A stretch of DNA of 64,000 nt from Sabellastarte sp. h YS-2021 (Eukaryota > Annelida > Polychaeta > Sabellida > Sabellidae). Every line of letters starts with the position of its first letter. The stretch's first letter is position 1. The notes beneath the pieces were generated by a model. That model was not told the origin of the DNA. It saw only the letters and a list, made by a program, of their open reading frames with translations, and searched no databases. Below are positions 33,841 through 44,084 of this stretch, in pieces. A program made the translations under genes and the position numbers. Location of the stretch: assembly GCA_964017235.1 (NCBI GenBank), contig OZ024927.1, positions 48,551,293 through 48,615,292 of the forward strand. The letters are read 5' to 3'.

Positions 33841-36350
33841 ACAAATTAAATATTTGTGAAGTGACATTCTCTGTGTCTAATTATTTTATCCAGTCAAACT
33901 TGTTAAATTGAAAATTTTAATTACTTAATGCTACCTGAATGCCGCAGGACTCCAGCCAACGACCAAGAAAAATGGACGTTTGGATTTGGCCGAGTCCGTG
34001 GTTTAGTATGGACCATGGCATACTGGTTCATCCTTTAACAATAAAGAGACTGGTATCGCCCACGATGACCTCTTCTTATTAATGCTGCATTCTTTTTCAC
34101 GTTGTGAGGTGGTGCTATTTTATCATGAAACCGCATTTTTTCCGGGATGTGAACTAGTAAGTACCCTTGCTGAATAACCAAAAGAATGCATCATTAGGGT
34201 CATTCGCGTGGGAAAATTTGCGGCAAGTAAAATAAGCTCCGCCCACATGCGTAGTAACAACCAGTACTTACTAGAAACTCTGCCACAAAAATGAAAAAAG
34301 TAAGTACTTCCCCATGATGTCATTTCTTTTAAATCTGATTGGCAGTTATTTTTATAAATGAGGTTGATTCCATGTGGGTATTTGGAGGTATTAGAAATAT
34401 GTTCTAAACTTTTTATTTATTTCCTTGGCCCATTTTTAATCAATAACGTTACATATAAACTCACAAATTGTTATGAAAATTGTATAATTGTTGCATAAAC
34501 CATTCAATATTAGGGGTGTCTACATAATATATTTTCCATGGTAAGTGTTATTAAATTGATTTTGAAGCCTTTTACTTCTGATTTTTATCAAATGAAATGA
34601 GTTATTTAATCTTAATAAGTGTGACAAAGGTGTAAAGGTTTTATCTCTTTCATAGCTTTCTACTGATATTGCAATAATAAAAAACTAAACAATTATTGTG
34701 ATGTTCAATAACAATTCTACAATAAAATATGTGATTGCTTCCCTTTTCCTTTGTTTTATCACGTGACTTACTTACTACAAAATCAGAGGAGATATGTCGA
34801 TCACATCAGTACTTACTTGTTTACCCGGAAGCTACCACACAAATAGAAAAAAGTATCTTCCAGTAACTTTTGGCAAGTATAGTAAGTGCTGAAACGCCCA
34901 CCGGAACGTGGGAATTGCTATCCATCATGTATCGTGAAATCTCGATGGTTATTTTAATTATTTATATGCATTTTGTATGCATTCAAAATATTTTCACCAT
35001 ATATTATTGGAGTTATAACATCAAATAATGCCAATTAAACTTTAAAAGATTTTGGGAGGACAAAAGTCTTCAAAAGAAATACACCCGATAACAGTGGATC
35101 CGAATGTTTTATTGATTTTTGCGTCACGTCTGTATTAAACCCAGTCTGTTGTTAAACTTTTGTGTTCTAAAATGGAGACAAATGTTTCACTTAAATATAT
35201 ATAATACTTCAGATTGGTAGGCTAAAACGTTTGTGTACTTGAGTAGTGACTAAAACAAGTACCTACTTAGTGGTTCACATCAGTAAATGGACAGTGAAAC
35301 CAAACAGCAGTGTAAAAACAAATATTTTAACTTTGAACAACTTGGGCAGGGTTCCCCAGTGGTTGGATGATCAAGCATTACATCATAAAATAAAATGAGT
35401 GAGCAGTTGGGATATTTTTGGTATATATGAGGCAGTAGTAAACCTTTACTGTCGCTTGTCGATTATAATATAATGTGGAGATACATTTTATTTATAATCA
35501 AAATTTTAATATTTATTTATTTATTTGGGGTTTTACATCGCTTTCAACACTGTACACGTCATAGAATAAGTATTTAAATTCCATTTTAACTGGGGACCAG
35601 TGGTTATAGGTGAAACCCAGTGATTTTCATTTACTTTACTGTTTGGTATACTTATTTAGAAACTCGTCCATTTGATGCATGGGGAAGGTCACTATTTAAA
35701 AGTAAACTATGAAAAATGTATGAAACACTAAAGGCTCATTAAAACAATGCAGTGGGCCAAGTGTTGGCTCTGTCCACCTCATTTCAGTGCTGACCACACC
35801 CCCCCACACCCCCACACCCCCCACACACACCCCCACACCCCCCCACACCCCACCCCCACACACACCCCCATTGAAACTAGGGACGCCTGGGGAAACCCCA
35901 AAGCAGAATTTCAAAAGAAAGATTTTACCTATCATTAGTGCACAGATGGATTAAAATATATAAAATAATGACATGTAGGTGTTGACGTTACTGTGTATTA
36001 TCCGTGATTTTAAGTACTGTTTGTGTGCTATTTACATTTGCGTTCGCTTTTACTGTCCCGTTCGGATGACTGTTACCGGGTATATGCAATCTCATTACAT
36101 AGTAAAATGGGGATATTGTGTCAAAATATGCACCAAATGTGTTAATTAGAAATATTTTTATTTAATTTTTTCTTGATCATTGCTAGGTAGTAACTACGGA
36201 AGCGTAGTACCCAAGATGGTGGGCGATACCTGACCCTATATTGCAGTGTAGGGTCGGGAACCAGACTATTCGTCCTTCTTCTCTCATGGTAAATTTAGCC
36301 CATACCCCCTCAGCTGAAATACAGTGGGGAGGCTGGGTGGGACTTTCCTC
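33841..36350. other. Unannotated stretch with repeat fragments
   Basis: 33,935-34,012 (CTGAATGCCGCAGGACTCCA through CCGTGGTTTAGTATGGACCA) is an inverted, about 80%-similar copy of 52,797-52,880. TGGTATCGCCCACGATG at 34,049 is mirrored by GATGGTGGGCGATACC at 36,217. The SINE tail AATATTTATTTATTTATTTG with GCTTTCAACACTGTACACGT at 35,507-35,566 is a 3' fragment of the tRNA SINE. 35,790-35,870 is a CA/C-rich simple repeat. No gene. Confidence 0.5.
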
Positions 36351-36782
36351 AGTCCCACATGGTAAGCTTGTAGCTTATAAAAGCTACATTTAAGTAATTA
36401 AAATTTTCAATTTTATTGCGCTACAATAGCTTACCATGTGGGACTGAATGCTGAATTCAACCGCCTGGTGGTGGGATTACAGCTGAGACTGGAAGAATGT
36501 TGTCCATTTTTCTTGAATTTAGAGTTTAAAAATATACCCAAGTGTTGCCAAATTACCAGTCTAAGTCCCACTTACAGAGCCCCAGTTCTAAAGTCTGGTC
36601 TGTAAGTAGCCAAAAACCGAAATTTAATGAATGACAGTACATGTACTGTCTGGATGTTTTGAGAGAAGAGAGTGCAGCCATGCTCATTCAAGGTACTAGC
36701 CCCTAAGGCTACTATAATAAGGCTGCTATAATAATACAGCTCTAGGCTTGAATCTCATCAATTTTGCCACCCTAAAATGAGA

Positions 36783-37878
36783 TTATGGTACACTGGTAAA
36801 CACTAAATACATTATACAGTAAAAAATATAAGAAACCTTACCGTAAACATCTGGAGAGGTAAACAATACCTGGACCTTGGAATAGACTCCTGAAGACTTG
36901 GCTGCAGTGGGTGTGCCCCCCTTCTTTTCTTCCTGAAGATGAGTATGCCAAGGGGAAGGGACTAGGACTTGCTGTGCCGCTACTACTGGTCCCAGATACA
37001 TATTGTTGTTTGACCAAGTAAGGTCATTTAGGTAAAAAAGTGTGTGAGCTTTGGTCCACCGATACCCCACCGTAAAAGGCCTTAGAGGCCTCGAAGGCCC
37101 TAATGTCATGCTTTGAAAGTAGGATAGTTTGTTTAGATAGGAAGAGAGTGTAGCAGGTCTGATGTCTGAGGTGAGTCCTTTCTCAAAGGAGATGAAAAGA
37201 AGGGATGGAGACCCTCTTAGGTCTTTGGTTCGATCCAAATAATACCTCAGGGCCCGTACCAGACATAAGGTCCTGTCTTCTCTGAATTGTCTATCTACAA
37301 TGGTAGTTAGAGCAGGAATAGTCACCGGAGATACACTTGAGAACCTTCTCTTTCTAGTTGGTTTTTGGCTATGAAATCTGAAGAGGGGAACAAGGCAACC
37401 TTTTCCCATTGGCCTATATTAGATACTTTGTTTGCAACCCAGGCATGGATTTCGCTACGGTGCTTGCTGGAGGCCAAGGCTAGCAAGAAACATCTGTGTC
37501 TTTCATAGGCTCAAAGGGTGCTTTTGTGAGCTCATTGAGAACAACAGAAAAGGTTCCATTTAGGAAGATGCCTGGAACTTTTGGGACGATCCCTGTGAAA
37601 CTGGAGAGTAACCTGTTTAGGTCTAAATTCTAAGAGATATGGAGCCCCGCTGGGCCCAGGGTGTCAATAATGGCTGTCCTTTAACCATCAATGGTCGAAG
37701 GGTGCCTGTTTAGATCTTGGTGCAGGTACATAAAGATGTCTGAGACTTGCTTTACAGAGGGAGTGGAGAAATCCACCAAATTTTCTCTGCACCATTTTTC
37801 AAATAGGGCCCACTTTGACTTGTAGATGGTCCTTGTTGACAATCTCTGAGGGGCAGCAATTCTCTCTGCCACCTCCAC
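36783..37878 (-). pseudogene. Tyrosine recombinase of the DIRS element, frameshifted
   Basis: The N-terminal frame (37,878-37,681) reads LSTRTIYKSKWALFEKWCRE and VSDIFMYLHQDLNRHPSTID, the core-binding domain typical of DIRS/Ngaro recombinases. The C-terminal frame (37,409-36,783) contains DRTLCLVRALRYYLDRTKDL, LLFISFEKGL and FYLNDLTWSNNNMYLGPVVA, matching the catalytic domain up to the Y-L-x-D-L region with the nucleophile Tyr. The 37,410-37,680 segment between them is out of frame. The usual H-x-x-R block before the tyrosine is disrupted (PLRPFTVGYRWTKAHTLF). Such recombinases integrate circular DIRS cDNA; this copy is not functional. Confidence 0.8.
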
Positions 37879-39145
37879 AGGGAAGCCTTGTTTTAGAGCT
37901 GTCCACTCCTAGACACCAGGGGAGGAGGTTAAGATGCTGTGGATTGCTGTGGAACACATAATTGTTGGATTGTTTGAGAAGAATTCTTGACATTGGAAGT
38001 TGAAAAGGGATCTCTGTTGAGAGCTGCACTAGGTCCCAAAACCAGGGCATCCTTGGCCAGCCTGGGGCTATTACAGTGACTAGGCAACTGGATTGCCTAA
38101 TTTGGATCACCCTGTAAAGGAGAGCCATGGGAGGGTAAGCATAAGCAGTGAGACCTGTCCAGTTTATGTTCAGAGAATCTATGTCCCAAGCATTTGGTCT
38201 GGGACTGGAGACACGTATAGTGGAACTTTGTGGTTCAGGCGAGTGGCAATAGATCTACCTGAGGAGTGAACCACTTGAGACAGATCTGTTTGAAACATTC
38301 TGTTGATTGGACTTGGTTCGACCTGGACAGAAGGTCGACCATCACATTCAGATACCCTAGAATGTGTCTGGCTTAAAAAAATAAGGTTATCTGATAATGC
38401 TGGCACCAGGACATGATCTTCCACAGGAGAGCACACATCTCCACTGAGTGAGTTCCTCCTTATTTATTTATGTAGGCTATTACTGTTGAGTTGTCTGTAG
38501 CAACCAACACTGTTTGGGTTTAACACTCGTCCCTGAACCTTTGAAGGCCCAGAGGAACCGCCTTTAGCTCTAGAACATTTATGTGTAGCCTTATTACCCA
38601 TTCTGACCAAAGACCCTTTGTAGAGGTGTGCTCTAAGTAAGCGCCCCAGCCTTCGTTGAGGTATCTGTAAAGAATTAGATACTGTGGTCTTGGGATGAAG
38701 GTCTGTGCCTCTCATCACGTTTGTGGGATTCTGTCACCATTCTAGGTGTGCTAAAAAGGTTTTTGTCCAAGGAAGGAGGGTGTCCAACGACTGAGGAAAT
38801 CTCCAGTGCTCCTTGAGGGCCTCATGTGAAGGCACCCCTCTGGGACCATTTTCTCTGTTGAGACAAGCAACCCAATTAGCGACATCAAACATCTTGTAGT
38901 CAAAAACATGTTTGACTTGAGTCGTAGGAACAAATCCTGAAATTTGAGCCATCTCTCTTGAGAGGGTTTTACAAGGGCTGAATCTAGATGGAATTTGTAG
39001 CCCACGAACGAAAACACTTGAGTAGGTTTAGTTCGGACTTCTCCTGATTTATTATCCAGCCTAAGGACTGGATTAGGTCTACCACTGTCTGAGTGTTTAT
39101 TGTGCTTCTTCCTGAGACTGGGCAGTAGTATAAGGACAACGACAA
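37879..39145 (-). pseudogene. DIRS RT C-terminal part, RNase H and linker, many frameshifts
   Basis: Pieces read in order on the minus strand. NTQTVVDLIQSLGWIINQEK at about 39,090-39,030 is the RT segment that normally follows YLDD by about a dozen residues. FVGYKFHLDSALVKPSQERW comes next, then TTRCLMSLIGLLVSTEKMVP (thumb/connection). The RNase H region (about 38,700-38,470) contains GCYRQLNSN-like remnants in shifted frames, and MALLYRVIQIRQSSCLVTVI near 38,128 is the conserved tail before the recombinase. Each piece is in a different frame, so the gene is dead. Confidence 0.7.
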
Positions 39146-39164
39146 ACTTCTATTCCACCATATT

Positions 39165-40660
39165 TTTGAGCGATTTGATTGGTCGAGAGGGGTCACGTGA
39201 CATAGGTGACGTCATCATGGTGACCATGGCAACGGAAGTGACGTCATGTTTGAGGGATCTGATTGGTCGAGATGTAGGTGACGTCATCAAGGTTACCATG
39301 GTGCTGGAAGTGTCGTCATCATGGTGACCATGGTGACGGAAGTGAAGTCATCAGGATTACCATGGTGACGGAAGTGACATCATCATGCAGCAATCTGATT
39401 GGTCGAGACATAGGTGACGTCATCATGGTGTACATGACTACGCTAGATTTTTATTCGCGCATGCGCACTTCCCCTAAATATTTATTCGCGCATGCGCAGT
39501 GGTGTGTAGCAATCTGATTGGTAGATGACGTCACGTGACCAAATGCTGCAATTTGATTGATGACGTCACATGACCCCACTGACATCAGAGTGATTGACAC
39601 ATGGTAAACAATAACAATGGGGGTTAGATATGGTATCCAGGAATAATAATAATAATTATTATTATAATGATGCCAGATAGCAAGTTACATCAGGGTGAAT
39701 TTATAGTAAGAATAGTGTTTTTATATCTAAAATCGCAAAATAGTGGGTTAAAATTTGAGGGACCACCTAATTCTGAGTATTGGCTAACCCGTCTCAAGAT
39801 ATTTTTTGACAAAGTTCCATAAAATCCCCTATTTATGCTCACCGCCATCTTGTATGACATCATGCACGATGTCATGTGATGTGTAGCAATCTGATTGGTT
39901 GATGATGTCACGTGACTAAATGGAGCAATCTGATTGGTTGTTGACATCATATCAAGTGACTACATACTGCAATGTGATTGGTTGATGACTAAATGCTGCA
40001 ATCTGATTGGTTGATGACATCACATCAACCAGGGTGCAGGCATCTGATTGGTTAATGATGTTATATTGTTTGGTTAATGGAGTGATGGTGATTGTTTATT
40101 AGGTCGCGCATGCGTACATTGTTGATTATAGTTTGGTACAGTATATATGTGTAATTTTTATATTTTTAGCCATAACTTCCTTATTTATGGATGGATTTTA
40201 ATGAAATAAAGACCAAAAGAAGCGTTGTGAAGTACACTTTCCGGCAATATAGTTTTTTAAAAAAATAAAATGTATATGGTTGTACATAAACTTGTAATTT
40301 CTTTTGTTATACATATCTTGTTGAATATTATTGTAAATAAAATACATTTTGTTGATATCTTTATTTTGGTTCTCCTCCTCCTCTTTCTTCCTCCTCCTCC
40401 TCCTCCTCCTCCTACTTCCTCCTCCTCCACCTCTTTCCTCCTCTTTCTTCCTCCTCCTCCTCCTCCTCCTAATATTACCCTTGACCCTCATTTCCAATCC
40501 TCCTCCACCACCATCACATTCCACCACCACCACCACCACCACATTTCACCACCACCACATTCCACCACAACCACCACCACCACATTCCACCACCACCACC
40601 ACCACCACCACATTCCACCACCACCTCCACCACCACCACCACCACATTCCACCACCACCA
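39165..40660 (+). repeat. Left inverted terminal repeat of the 11.2-kb element
   Basis: Matches the reverse complement of 48,920-50,338 over most of its length, for example TTATGGAACTTTGTCAAAAA, GGTGGTCCCTCAAATTTTAA (both complement on this side) and GAAGCGTTGTGAAGTACACT. At least ten CCAAT boxes (CTGATTGGT) stand next to CRE-like words, with full TGACGTCA at about 39,207, 39,238, 39,279, 39,413, 39,525 and 39,561. CACGTG follows the CRE at 39,530, and GCGCATGCGC occurs at about 39,457, 39,488 and, in part, 40,095. The inner end passes into (TCC)n then (CCA)n. Frames in the repeats such as FGTLSKNILRRV are mirrored on both arms and look incidental. Confidence 0.9.
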
Positions 40661-40750
40661 CCACATTCCTCCTCCTCCTTTTCCCTCCTCCTCCACCTCT
40701 TTCCTCCTCCTCCTCCTTGACTCTCATTTTCACTCCTCCTCCTCCTCCTA
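40370..40750. repeat. (TCC)n and (CCA)n microsatellite tract at the inner left arm
   Basis: Long TCC, then CCA runs, then TCC again, with ACATTCCACCACC interruptions. The mirror tract is at 48,923-49,205. Apparent His/Pro- or Gly-rich proteins in this tract are low-complexity translations. Confidence 0.95.
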
Positions 40751-40802
40751 ATATTAGTGCATGCATGTATTAAAGTTCAGTATTAAATTCAGTGTATTGA
40801 AG

Positions 40803-41171
40803 ATGGATACAAAAGTAGAAATAGATATTGGTTACAAAGGTTTTGGAGAGCACGTATTAAGTATAAGAAGATATTTTTACAAAGACGGGAAAATAAGTTT
40901 GAGTATGGTAGAATGTCGACATAAACTTTATGATAGATTATATGAGAGTGTAGGTAAAATTAATCATATGATAGAAAAAGGTGCTTTTGAGAAAATTTGG
41001 TTAGATGAGAATGTCTGCATAGAAGTATTGAAATATAAAGGAGAAAGTGAAATTCACATTAGACACACAGATGAGGGTGTGATGTTGACTAAAACACATT
41101 GGGAGACTTTGGTGTGTTTAATGGAAAAATATGCAAAAACGATAGGTTTCGATAGGTATTTTGGTGTATAA
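40803..41171 (+). CDS. Two-module PC4-like protein A, 122 aa
   Basis: First gene inside the left arm. I chose the ATG at 40,803 (AAGATGG context) over the upstream ATG at 40,761, because the 14 extra residues lie close to the repeat and the shorter product has the same length (122 aa) as its downstream paralogue. Residues 3-45 (VEIDIGYKGFGEHVLSIRRY, FYKDGKISLS) and 75-115 (VCIEVLKYKGESEIHIRH, GVMLTKTHWETLVCLM) look like two copies of one module: strands, an I-R-x-x-x-x-x-x-G turn, then G-[IV]-x-L-[ST]-x-x-x-W-x-x-L. That is the pattern of the PC4/Sub1 ssDNA-binding fold (KGISL-x-x-x-x-W). DNA binding is inferred, not shown. An NRF1-like spacer separates it from the next gene. Confidence 0.7.
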   Translation: MDTKVEIDIGYKGFGEHVLSIRRYFYKDGKISLSMVECRHKLYDRLYESVGKINHMIEKGAFEKIWLDENVCIEVLKYKGESEIHIRHTDEGVMLTKTHWETLVCLMEKYAKTIGFDRYFGV

Positions 41172-41400
41172 AAGAAAACAATGGGAGTGCACATGCGCAA
41201 GGTAAACAGTATAAAAAGACGTAGAATGAAGTGCGTGCAAATTTTAGAATGCGCATTTGCAAAATAAAATTTAGAGTGGCACAGAGTGCGCATGCGCGCG
41301 TTAAAAAGTAGAGTTGAGAAGTTGCTTAGATTATTGCGTGGGCATGTGAACTTAGAAGGTGTATAAAAGCAGGTGAAAGAGTGCAAAATAAAAATAAAAA
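41172..41400 (+). promoter_or_regulatory. Intergenic spacer with NRF1-like GCGCATGCGC motifs
   Basis: Contains CACATGCGCAAG (41,191), AATGCGCATTTGC (41,250), AGTGCGCATGCGCGCG (41,287) and GGGCATGTG (41,340), each followed by AT-rich sequence with TATAAAA at 41,210 and 41,363. The same motif lies in both terminal repeats and in the 43,018-43,190 spacer, which suggests a shared promoter element for genes of this element. Confidence 0.6.
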
Positions 41401-41769
41401 ATGAATGTGGAGGTTGAATTTTTTAAGAGCAGAGAACGAAAAGTGGTGGTATTAAGAAAAATAAGTGTGGAAGAGCAAGTGACGGATTTTGATGCAACAA
41501 TAATTTTTGAAGATAAATATGAAATAATATTTCGCGAATCAAAGAGAATAAGTAAATTAATAGAGAAAAACTATCGGGAGTATATGGGTGACAAGCATCA
41601 TTTAAAGGTGGAATTAGACAGTTTGGTGTATATAGGAGATTTTTACTTAACATTTTCTCAGTGGGCAGAATTTTGTACGATTTGGAATGAATTTGAAGCA
41701 AGTGGATTACTATGTGAAAAGTATCAGTTATCAATACCAAAATCTCGAAGAGAATTAAGAAATGATTAG
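41401..41769 (+). CDS. Two-module PC4-like protein B, 122 aa
   Basis: Starts with ATG in an AAAAAATGAATG context, 38 bp after TATAAAA. Length equals protein A. The second module is clear (HLKVELDSLVYIGDFYLTFS then QWAEFCTIWNEF), with the Leu-x-x-x-x-Trp core. The first module (ERKVVVLRKISVEEQ through ATIIFEDKYEIIFRESKRIS) is diverged. The stop codon region overlaps the ATG of the next, frameshifted paralogue at 41,761, so translation of the two would overlap by about nine bases. Function unknown; ssDNA or RNA binding would be the expectation from the fold. Confidence 0.65.
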   Translation: MNVEVEFFKSRERKVVVLRKISVEEQVTDFDATIIFEDKYEIIFRESKRISKLIEKNYREYMGDKHHLKVELDSLVYIGDFYLTFSQWAEFCTIWNEFEASGLLCEKYQLSIPKSRRELRND

Positions 41770-42048
41770 TTTTGAGGTGCAGAAAAACAATTTGATATTT
41801 TCTAAAGGACACCAAAAGGTTATTGTTGCAGGTGAAGATTACAAAAAGTTTAAAAAAATTTTAAGCAGAATAAGTCATGGATTAAAAAAAGTCTAGTCGT
41901 GAATTTTTTGGAGAGACTTGGGGTGGGTGGACAATAGAATTGGTGAAGGTGATAAAAATAGGAGGAATATCATTAAGTCGTGAACATTGGTTAAAGGTGG
42001 TGGCAATTTGTTGTAAATCAGAGAAAGGAGTATATTACCTTGGATGAG
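41761..42048 (+). pseudogene. Third PC4-like paralogue, one-base frameshift
   Basis: Starts ATGATTAGTTTTGAGGTGC inside the end of protein B. The first 45 codons (module 1) run into TAG at 41,894. The second module (GGISLSREHWLKVVAICC) continues in the next frame to TGA at about 42,046. The shift lies at the run of seven A at about 41,883-41,889, so either one base was gained or lost or the ribosome slips there. The length of about 95 codons is shorter than its neighbours. Confidence 0.55.
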
Positions 42049-42226
42049 TTTAAAGGAAATTCAAGTATTAGCAAGGAGACAGGTGGATGCAGTGGAGGTA
42101 GTGAGATTGGTGAATTTAAAGATTGTGTTATTGGTGTATTGTTTTTACCGATTGAATATAGTTTTTCTTGGAACACCTTATTCAAGCTTGGTTATCATTT
42201 CCTGGGTCGATTTCTGAAAATGCAGA
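42044..42226 (+). other. Short frame before the next gene
   Basis: ATG at 42,044 opens about 56 codons (MSLKEIQVLARRQVDAVEVV, then a hydrophobic run IVLLVYCF) and stops at a TGA at about 42,212, five codons before the ATG of the next gene and in the same frame. It may be a separate small membrane peptide or a stop-broken N-terminus of the next protein. Confidence 0.3.
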
Positions 42227-42787
42227 ATGAATTATTTTTCTGATTATTTACAGACGCTTGGTAATGATTTTGAGATAGCAGCCACAGAATTTGATTTAAT
42301 AATTGTAAAGGAAAACACTGAATTGATGTTAATGGGGATGATGGAACAATTAAAAGCGTTAGAAAAACCTTTAAAAGAAAGTATATCAAAAGGGGAATTT
42401 TCAGACTATATGATGACAGATGGATGGAGTTGTTATATTTCAAAAACAGGTTCATTTCATTTATTTTGTTATTCTCAACCTATTTTGAATCTGAGTTTTA
42501 AATCATTTTCATATTTATTGGGTTTAGTAACAAATCATTACAAGGTTTATATGATAAAGTTTGAAGATCAGCTCACAGGACAATTATGTGAGTGTCACTC
42601 TTGCTATAGTGACGAGTATACTTGGAACCATTTGGATCTATTTGAAAAGCGAGGTTTAAAGATAGAATTGGGTGATGTGGTGACAGGAGAAATGTTGTTA
42701 AAGATATTAAGTATTCAAGAGGATCTTTTTCGTTGTTTGCATCATTTTAGACCAAAAAGGTTAGAAGAATTATGTTTGCTAGATTAA
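42227..42787 (+). CDS. Unknown protein C, 186 aa, related to the C-terminal half of protein E
   Basis: ATG at 42,227. No known domain recognised. The segment LIIVKENTELMLMGMMEQLK resembles TPPTKYEFMLMGISYVVREI of the protein at 43,192. GSFHLFCYSQPILNLSFKSF has the strand-strand-L-S pattern of the PC4-like modules. CECHSC at about residue 122 could bind metal only with partners. The end overlaps by 16 bp the start of the next frame (42,772). Together the two frames would have a size close to that of the 284-aa protein, so a frameshifted single gene is an alternative. AT-rich codon use as in neighbours. Confidence 0.6.
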   Translation: MNYFSDYLQTLGNDFEIAATEFDLIIVKENTELMLMGMMEQLKALEKPLKESISKGEFSDYMMTDGWSCYISKTGSFHLFCYSQPILNLSFKSFSYLLGLVTNHYKVYMIKFEDQLTGQLCECHSCYSDEYTWNHLDLFEKRGLKIELGDVVTGEMLLKILSIQEDLFRCLHHFRPKRLEELCLLD

Positions 42788-43017
42788 ATGAACAGGAAAA
42801 GAAAAATTTACCAGAAAGCGTGTACTATAGTTGTTTCAGAGGATCAATGTATCGAGATGTACCATATTTATGGTTTAATTCTACTGCTTTTTCAGTACAC
42901 TGTTTAAGGCGTCCGAAAGAACATCATTGGAAAATTGATAATGAGCATGAATTATGGAAAAAATTTTCCGTTTTTCTAAAGCATAAAGGTATTGTAATAT
43001 CCAAAAGGTGGATTTAA
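42772..43017 (+). CDS. Unknown protein D, 81 aa
   Basis: ATG at 42,772 overlaps the stop of the preceding gene by 16 bp. Contents: YYSCFRGSMYRDVPYLWFNS then HHWKIDNEHELWKKFSVFLK. A strand-rich half followed by a helix with a W-K-K-F pattern recalls one PC4-like module, but more weakly than in proteins A and B. It may be the C-terminal part of the preceding gene after a frameshift. The spacer with NRF1-like sites follows. Confidence 0.5.
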   Translation: MFARLNEQEKKNLPESVYYSCFRGSMYRDVPYLWFNSTAFSVHCLRRPKEHHWKIDNEHELWKKFSVFLKHKGIVISKRWI

Positions 43018-43190
43018 TGCGCATAAGCATACTAAATTTTTGCCATGTGTTACTAAAATTTAGAATGCGCATGCGCAATGAAAAAATAATAGCGTGCGCA
43101 TGTGCGACTTAAATATTAGGAAAAAAGTGTTTAAAAGAGAAAGACAAGAACAATATGAATTATTCGAGATAAAGGATTTGTAGAGAAAGG
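43018..43190 (+). promoter_or_regulatory. Second NRF1-like spacer
   Basis: Contains ATGCGCATAAGC (43,017), AATGCGCATGCGCAATG (43,065) and GTGCGCATGTGCGAC (43,095). Organisation matches 41,172-41,400, and a gene again starts shortly after. Confidence 0.6.
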
Positions 43191-43191
43191 A

Positions 43192-44046
43192 ATGAAAAAA
43201 AATATGGAATTGAGTTCAACTCTTTCAATATCAGTAAGACAGGGATTTGGCAATTATGTGAAACTACTTCGAGAAAAGAATGGGAAATCTTGGTGGATTA
43301 ATTTGAGCAGTAGTTTATTTGAGAAAATGTTTTTGATGAAGGGGGAAATTCATAAATGGATGCAAACAGGGGAAGAAAAGGAATGTTTGAAAATGGGAGC
43401 AGTGATTGTTAAAGTGAAAGAGTATGAAGGGGAAAATTATTTTTGTTTTGAAAAAAAGAATGGGGAATTTGTAAACAGAATTAATATGAATGGAAAAGAA
43501 TGGGTTCAATTACACCAAATGATGGACAAAATTATGGGTCAATTAGATCCTAAAAAAGAAATTTTTGAGAAACCATTTTTAGTGCGGTATTATCCCAAAC
43601 ATGGGGAAGCGTTTTATTTTCATAAAGCATCAGCAGCTGCTGATTATCCAGGTGTTAAAATTTTGAAGAAAAAATTGACTCCTCCAACAAAGTATGAGTT
43701 TATGTTAATGGGGATAAGTTATGTTGTAAGAGAAATATTAAAAACATATTCAAGAAAAAATTGTGAGGGTTGTTTTATGGGGTATTTGAGTCAATTAGAT
43801 CATAATCTTTGTCTTGTGGAGTGGGGTGAACAAGTAGATAATTATTATCATAGGGTAAAATCTACATTAAAAGAGGAAAAAGTGGTAGAATTTTTTGAAG
43901 GGGCTTTAAAAAGTGTAGGGATAAATGAAAGTATTTCATTTGAGAGAATAATGTCCATGGAAGATAAGGAAATAATGGATGTTGTAAAAACTGTAAATTA
44001 TCCTCGTGAATATGAGATGTTGTTTAAACCTTTTGTAAAAGAATAA
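43192..44046 (+). CDS. Large PC4-like paralogue E, 284 aa
   Basis: ATG at 43,192 (alternative at 43,204). Residues 8-55 (SISVRQGFGNYVKLLREKNG, SWWINLSSSLFEKMFLM) and 68-110 (AVIVKVKEYEGENYFCFEKK, then INMNGKEWVQLHQMM) are two PC4-like modules in the same tandem arrangement as protein A. Residues 125-284 form a second half (FLVRYYPKHGEAFYFHKASA, KYEFMLMGISYVVREI, LCLVEWGEQVDNYY) that resembles protein C. The protein therefore looks like a fusion of the two small-gene types, or the small genes are its fragments. No catalytic motif seen. Confidence 0.7.
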   Translation: MKKNMELSSTLSISVRQGFGNYVKLLREKNGKSWWINLSSSLFEKMFLMKGEIHKWMQTGEEKECLKMGAVIVKVKEYEGENYFCFEKKNGEFVNRINMNGKEWVQLHQMMDKIMGQLDPKKEIFEKPFLVRYYPKHGEAFYFHKASAAADYPGVKILKKKLTPPTKYEFMLMGISYVVREILKTYSRKNCEGCFMGYLSQLDHNLCLVEWGEQVDNYYHRVKSTLKEEKVVEFFEGALKSVGINESISFERIMSMEDKEIMDVVKTVNYPREYEMLFKPFVKE

Positions 44047-44084
44047 GAAGAAATGTAAAAATATATCAAAAGTGGTTGTTGTTA

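Noticed and set aside
35747-35938. Pro/His-rich frame at the CA-rich tract
   Set aside because: Simple-sequence translation.
39690-39950. 86-aa minus-strand frame, mirrored at 49,616-49,837
   Set aside because: It lies in the inverted arms over CCAAT/CRE repeats and starts inside the repeats. Conservation between arms is explained by the inverted repeat itself. It could be revisited if transcripts appear.
40270-40773. Long His/Pro-rich and Gly/Trp-rich reading frames
   Set aside because: They are translations of (TCC)n/(CCA)n tracts in all frames and are mirrored at the other arm.
42040-42243. 67-aa frame at 42,040
   Set aside because: It has no ATG at that position and overlaps a better-placed frame; no domain.
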